A stretch of 8,201 bases of DNA, taken from contig CABUWD010000090.1 of assembly GCA_902495155.1 (NCBI GenBank), positions 1-8,201 of the forward strand, given 5' to 3'. The translations under genes were made by a program, and so were the position numbers. Of the stretch, positions 5,414 through 8,201 are shown piece after piece. Origin of the DNA: an uncultured Collinsella sp. (GTDB taxonomy: Bacteria; Actinomycetota; Coriobacteriia; Coriobacteriales; Coriobacteriaceae). A model generated the notes under the pieces. That model saw nothing but the letters and a program-made list of their open reading frames with translations, was not told the DNA's origin and searched no databases. The stretch's first letter is position 1. Every line of letters begins with the position of its first letter.

Positions 5414-7714
5414 CTACTTGATCTTGGTCGTACCCGGTGCCAGGTTGGGGTCGGTCTCGTTGGCCTCGGTCTGGAAGTGCTCGGTGTACACATTCTTGCC
5501 GTCACGGAACATCTCGTAGTACTGCATCTTGGCGTAATCCTCGCGCGCCTTGGTTGCGGCTGCGGCATCGGCGTCGTCACCGGTGACGTTGGAGGAAAGC
5601 GCCCAGCGCAGGCTGGCGTCCTCGTAGCCCACCGAGTTGATGGCGGGCAGCGACTCGCGCAGCGTCATGTGCGCTTTCTGGTAGTCGGTCAGCGGTGCGC
5701 CAATCAGCTGCATGAGCTGCGTGGACAGGTAGTTGGTGGACAGGTCGTCGACCTCACTCGTCTGGTCGCAGCCGGCAACGTCGTAGTTGGCCCAGATGAT
5801 GTAGTCGGTCTGCCACAGACGTTCCTGGTGCGTGGCATCGTCCTCGCCGGTAAACCACTTATCGTTGAACTTGGACGGGAAGAACGGCTGGTGGTCGCCC
5901 CAGAACACCACGACCACCTTGCGATCGAGTTTGCTCAGGGCGTTGAGGAAGTAGCGAAGCGCCTGGTCGGACTGCTCGATGCACGAGACATACTCGTCGA
6001 CATCGGACAGCGTGCCATCCTCGACGGTCTTGGTGTCCAGATCGGTCGTGTCGATGTTCAGGTGCATCTGCTTGTCGACCGGCAGCAGGCCCGTATCGTA
6101 GCCCGAGTGGTTCTGCATGGTCACGTCGAAGATAAACTGCGGATCGGCGTTCTGGTCGAGCAGCTCAAGAATCTTGTCGTAGGTAGCCTGGTCGGTCACC
6201 ATACCGCGCAGGGTGTCGGCTCCCTGGAAATCGTTGATGGACAGGAACTGGTCAAAGCCAAAGTCCTTGTAGACGTTCTCGCGGTTCCAGTTGGTGGCGT
6301 GGTTGGGGTGCATGGCCGTGGTGGAATATCCGAGCGACTTGAACTGCTCTGCCAGGTTCCCGGTCGTTTCCATGTTGTAGATGGTGTAGGGGTACACGCC
6401 CGAGCCCAGGTTGGCCATGGAGTTGCCGGTCATAAACTCAAACTCGGTATTGGCGGTGCCGCCGCCGTAGGCGCTCACGTAGAGCTTGCCGCGGCTGAGG
6501 CAGTTGGACAGGTTCTTAAAGTACTGCGGGCCTTCGTAGCCGGCGCGCATGTTCTGGTAGATCGAAAGATCCGAGAAGGTCTCGTTCATGATGGCGATGA
6601 CCGTGGGCTTCTCGCTGTCGAACTGCTCCTTTGCGGCGGCGCGCTCGTCGCTCTTGGCCGCGTCGGACTTGTCGTAGGCCTTGGCGTACTTTTTGAGCGT
6701 GGCCTTGGCATCGTCGACGGAGTAGTCGGCGGGTTTGGGCGGCTTGATGGACTGCGCTGCGCTAATGAAAGCGGGCAGGTAGCCCTCGCGCCAGTAGCTC
6801 TCGAGCGGGCGCCAGGTGTAGACGGTGATGCCGAGGGTGTTGTAGTAGTCGATGAGCGTGACGTGTGCGGTCACACCGCCCAGGCACAGCACGGCGACGA
6901 GCAGGTTGGTGAGCAGCATGCGCTTGGCGTTGGCGGCGCCCTTCTGACGGTGCGGTGCCACCAGGCCGGCGTACTCGCACAGCAGCATGGCGATGGCGGT
7001 AAAGCCCATGGACAGCACGCAGAACAGTGAGATCGAGAAGGTGTAGCCGGTGCCGGCGACCGCGGCGGCGGTGGAGATGGCCGAAAGGTCGCCCGGCTGG
7101 ATGGGCATGGATTTAAACGTGATGACGAAGAACTCGGCAATGCCCAGGACAAAGAGGGCAAAGGCCAGGACCGCGGGAGCTGCGCCGTGGCGCTGGAACA
7201 GGAAGAACAGGCCGACCATGAGCGTGGTGATGATGGCCCACTCGAGCAGGATGCACAGGGGGTAGACCCAGGTAAAGTCGTGGTTGGACGATACCTCCAT
7301 GCCTAGCAGCGCAAAGACGCCGGCGAGCAGCAGGCACAGCACGGCGGCGACGAGTGGCTTGCCCACAAAGGCGCCGCGCAGGCGGGCGAGCTTGCCGGTG
7401 GGGGCGGGGGCATCGGTAGCAGCGAACGCAAAGACGCGCGGGGCGATGCGGTCGCGGGCGATGCTGGCCCAGGCGCATCCGGTGAGGATGGCGTTGGTTA
7501 GGATGAGCATCACAAAGGCGAGCGGCTCGTTTTGGGCGACGAGGCCAATGGCGCCCCAGACGGTCAAAAAGAGCTGGAACAAGCCAAAGGCGACGCTCCA
7601 GGCGAAGGCGCCCTTGGTGACGGTGCCCGACTGAGCGCGAATGGCCTTGGCCTCGCGCAAGACAAGGTAGACGGTCGCCGCAAGACCGACGAGCGAGATG
7701 GCGGCAGCGAACAT
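5414..7714 (-). CDS. LTA-synthase-family membrane phosphoglycerol transferase (sulfatase fold)
   Basis: A 766-residue membrane protein with a C-terminal extracellular sulfatase-type domain. The family moves glycerol-phosphate from phosphatidylglycerol onto a growing lipoteichoic acid or glycan; the exact substrate is not readable here. Residues 1-295 carry about eight hydrophobic segments (near 3-20, 40-60, 65-85, 119-138, 151-173, 181-200, 226-246 and 267-288), more than the five of S. aureus LtaS. A charged linker (about 325-368) leads to the catalytic domain. E378 in MNETFSD, the probable nucleophile T420 in GGGTANTEFE, and D607-H608 in FWGDHQPFF match the LtaS metal and catalytic positions E255, T300, D475 and H476. 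Further family motifs are MHPNHATNWNREN (468-480), FGFDQF (485-490) and TMQNHSGYD (532-540). The ATG at 7714 is chosen because GAGGAG precedes it by 7 bases; an upstream in-frame GTG at 7729 has no such site. The gene is convergent with the surface-protein gene and divergent from the nitroreductase gene. Confidence 0.93.
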   Translation of the reverse strand: MFAAAISLVGLAATVYLVLREAKAIRAQSGTVTKGAFAWSVAFGLFQLFLTVWGAIGLVAQNEPLAFVMLILTNAILTGCAWASIARDRIAPRVFAFAATDAPAPTGKLARLRGAFVGKPLVAAVLCLLLAGVFALLGMEVSSNHDFTWVYPLCILLEWAIITTLMVGLFFLFQRHGAAPAVLAFALFVLGIAEFFVITFKSMPIQPGDLSAISTAAAVAGTGYTFSISLFCVLSMGFTAIAMLLCEYAGLVAPHRQKGAANAKRMLLTNLLVAVLCLGGVTAHVTLIDYYNTLGITVYTWRPLESYWREGYLPAFISAAQSIKPPKPADYSVDDAKATLKKYAKAYDKSDAAKSDERAAAKEQFDSEKPTVIAIMNETFSDLSIYQNMRAGYEGPQYFKNLSNCLSRGKLYVSAYGGGTANTEFEFMTGNSMANLGSGVYPYTIYNMETTGNLAEQFKSLGYSTTAMHPNHATNWNRENVYKDFGFDQFLSINDFQGADTLRGMVTDQATYDKILELLDQNADPQFIFDVTMQNHSGYDTGLLPVDKQMHLNIDTTDLDTKTVEDGTLSDVDEYVSCIEQSDQALRYFLNALSKLDRKVVVVFWGDHQPFFPSKFNDKWFTGEDDATHQERLWQTDYIIWANYDVAGCDQTSEVDDLSTNYLSTQLMQLIGAPLTDYQKAHMTLRESLPAINSVGYEDASLRWALSSNVTGDDADAAAATKAREDYAKMQYYEMFRDGKNVYTEHFQTEANETDPNLAPGTTKIK

Positions 7715-7727
7715 GCTGAGACTCCTC
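7715..7727 (-). promoter_or_regulatory. Ribosome binding site deciding the LTA-synthase-like start
   Basis: Read on the minus strand, GAGGAG (7727-7722) is followed by seven bases and then ATG at 7714. The GTG at 7729, which would add five residues, overlaps this site and lacks its own, so the ATG is preferred. Confidence 0.8.
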
Positions 7728-7729
7728 AC

Positions 7730-7915
7730 AAACTAAAACCTACGAAAGCGGGGGTTTACCCGATTGTTACCAAGATATGCGCTGCATTTGGTGACTGCGC
7801 ACAACAACCAGCCATAATAACGCGCGTGCGTGGCGGTGTTGCGCAATGTAGCGGCGACCTGCGCGATAATGGACGGGAATTACACGGAAACGTAAAGGCT
7901 TCTTAAAGAAATGGC
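7730..7915. promoter_or_regulatory. Divergent intergenic region, promoters for both flanking genes expected
   Basis: This gap between two divergently transcribed genes must hold, or lie next to, both promoters. Candidate plus-strand -10 hexamers are CATAAT (7813-7818) and GATAAT (7865-7870), but neither has a good -35 at the usual distance. A TTGCGCAA palindrome lies at 7839-7846 and could be an operator. No minus-strand promoter stands out. This is assigned mainly from position. Confidence 0.35.
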
Positions 7916-7927
7916 GAGGGTAGGGCG
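7916..7927 (+). promoter_or_regulatory. Ribosome binding site of the nitroreductase gene
   Basis: GAGGG at 7916-7920 lies seven bases before the ATG at 7928. A second in-frame ATG at 7955, with AAGG five bases upstream, is a weaker alternative. Confidence 0.55.
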
Positions 7928-8201
7928 ATGAGCGAGCAGGTTTGCAAGGCGGACATGGGCGGCGACGGAGCGGCGGTCGATACGTGCGGCTATCCGGTCG
8001 AGACGACGGGCAATGCGGTGCTGGACACGTTGGAGCACCGTTCCTCCACGCGTGCCTTCGCGCGTGATGACGATGACCGTCCCGTGGCGGTGACCGACGA
8101 GCAGCGGGCGGCGATTCTGCATGCGGCGAGTCGTGCGCCGTCGGCGGGCGCCTTCATGATGTTTTCCTTCGTGAGCATCCGCGAGCAGTCAACGCTCGAC
8201 C
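7928..8201 (+). CDS. Nitroreductase-family protein, N-terminal part (cut by window end)
   Basis: Ninety-one codons of an open frame run to the right edge without a stop. Residues 38-44 (RSSTRAF) match the conserved N-terminal Arg-Ser-x-Arg segment that contacts the FMN phosphate in nitroreductases. The stretch VTDEQRAAILHAASRAPSAG (55-74) followed by a hydrophobic FSFVSI matches the family pattern of a helix, an APSA motif and the first strand. Such enzymes are FMN-dependent NAD(P)H oxidoreductases of nitro compounds, quinones or other acceptors; the substrate cannot be told from this part. About 30 residues precede the usual family start, so the in-frame ATG at 7955 is a possible alternative start. 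The gene is divergent from the LTA-synthase-like gene across a 213-bp gap. Confidence 0.82.
   Translation, partial: MSEQVCKADMGGDGAAVDTCGYPVETTGNAVLDTLEHRSSTRAFARDDDDRPVAVTDEQRAAILHAASRAPSAGAFMMFSFVSIREQSTLD

Noticed and set aside
4706..5421. Open frames across array 2 and the palindromic element
   Set aside because: These are the same repeat-driven open frames, with phrases such as GKCVP recurring only because the boxes recur. Some overlap the end of the surface-protein gene or the terminator.
5477..7030. 517-residue plus-strand frame opposite the LTA-synthase-like gene
   Set aside because: The translation is dominated by Val, Gly, Leu and His in the manner of an antisense shadow. The minus strand carries clear catalytic motifs.
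7749..7762. CGGGG-TTTA-CCCG as a terminator or operator hairpin
   Set aside because: The stem is only four to five pairs with no T run, and it lies between divergent starts, where no transcript should end.

Overview
The window looks like a chromosomal segment of a moderately GC-rich Gram-positive gut actinobacterium, most likely a Coriobacteriia member such as Collinsella. This rests on a sortase-anchored surface protein with a LANTG signal, an LTA-synthase-type membrane sulfatase, GC-rich codon use and the style of the intergenic repeats. No rRNA or other marker gene is present, so the taxonomy is inference.

Layout. Positions 1-700 hold no credible gene: a piece of a palindromic repeat element (1-70), then a striking array (130-577) of a 14-bp box in strictly alternating orientation, then a short gap (578-700) with repeated AAAATGAGACAC motifs and the ribosome binding site of the next gene. 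A large + strand gene (701-4789) encodes a 1362-residue secreted, wall-anchored protein: signal peptide, FG-GAP/VCBS-like repeats, a 300-residue region I cannot assign, an FN3 domain, an Ig-like domain, a Pro/Thr/Lys-rich stalk and a LANTG sorting signal. A strong intrinsic terminator follows (4817-4855). A second box array (4879-5170), in the same orientation as the first, comes next, then a 9-bp perfect hairpin (5180-5202) and a 130-bp near-palindromic element (5257-5386) whose arm is repeated, inverted, at the left edge of the window.

Convergent to the surface-protein gene is a 766-residue polytopic LTA-synthase-family phosphoglycerol transferase (5414-7714, minus strand). A 213-bp divergent intergenic region (7715-7927) separates it from the start of a nitroreductase-family gene (7928 onward), which runs off the right edge.

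The surface protein and the LTA-synthase-like enzyme both concern the cell envelope, but they are convergent and not an operon; nothing shows that they act together. The most unusual part of the window is the repeat architecture: two directly oriented arrays, 25 boxes in all, with fixed spacing, bracket the adhesin-like gene, and palindromic elements lie outside them.
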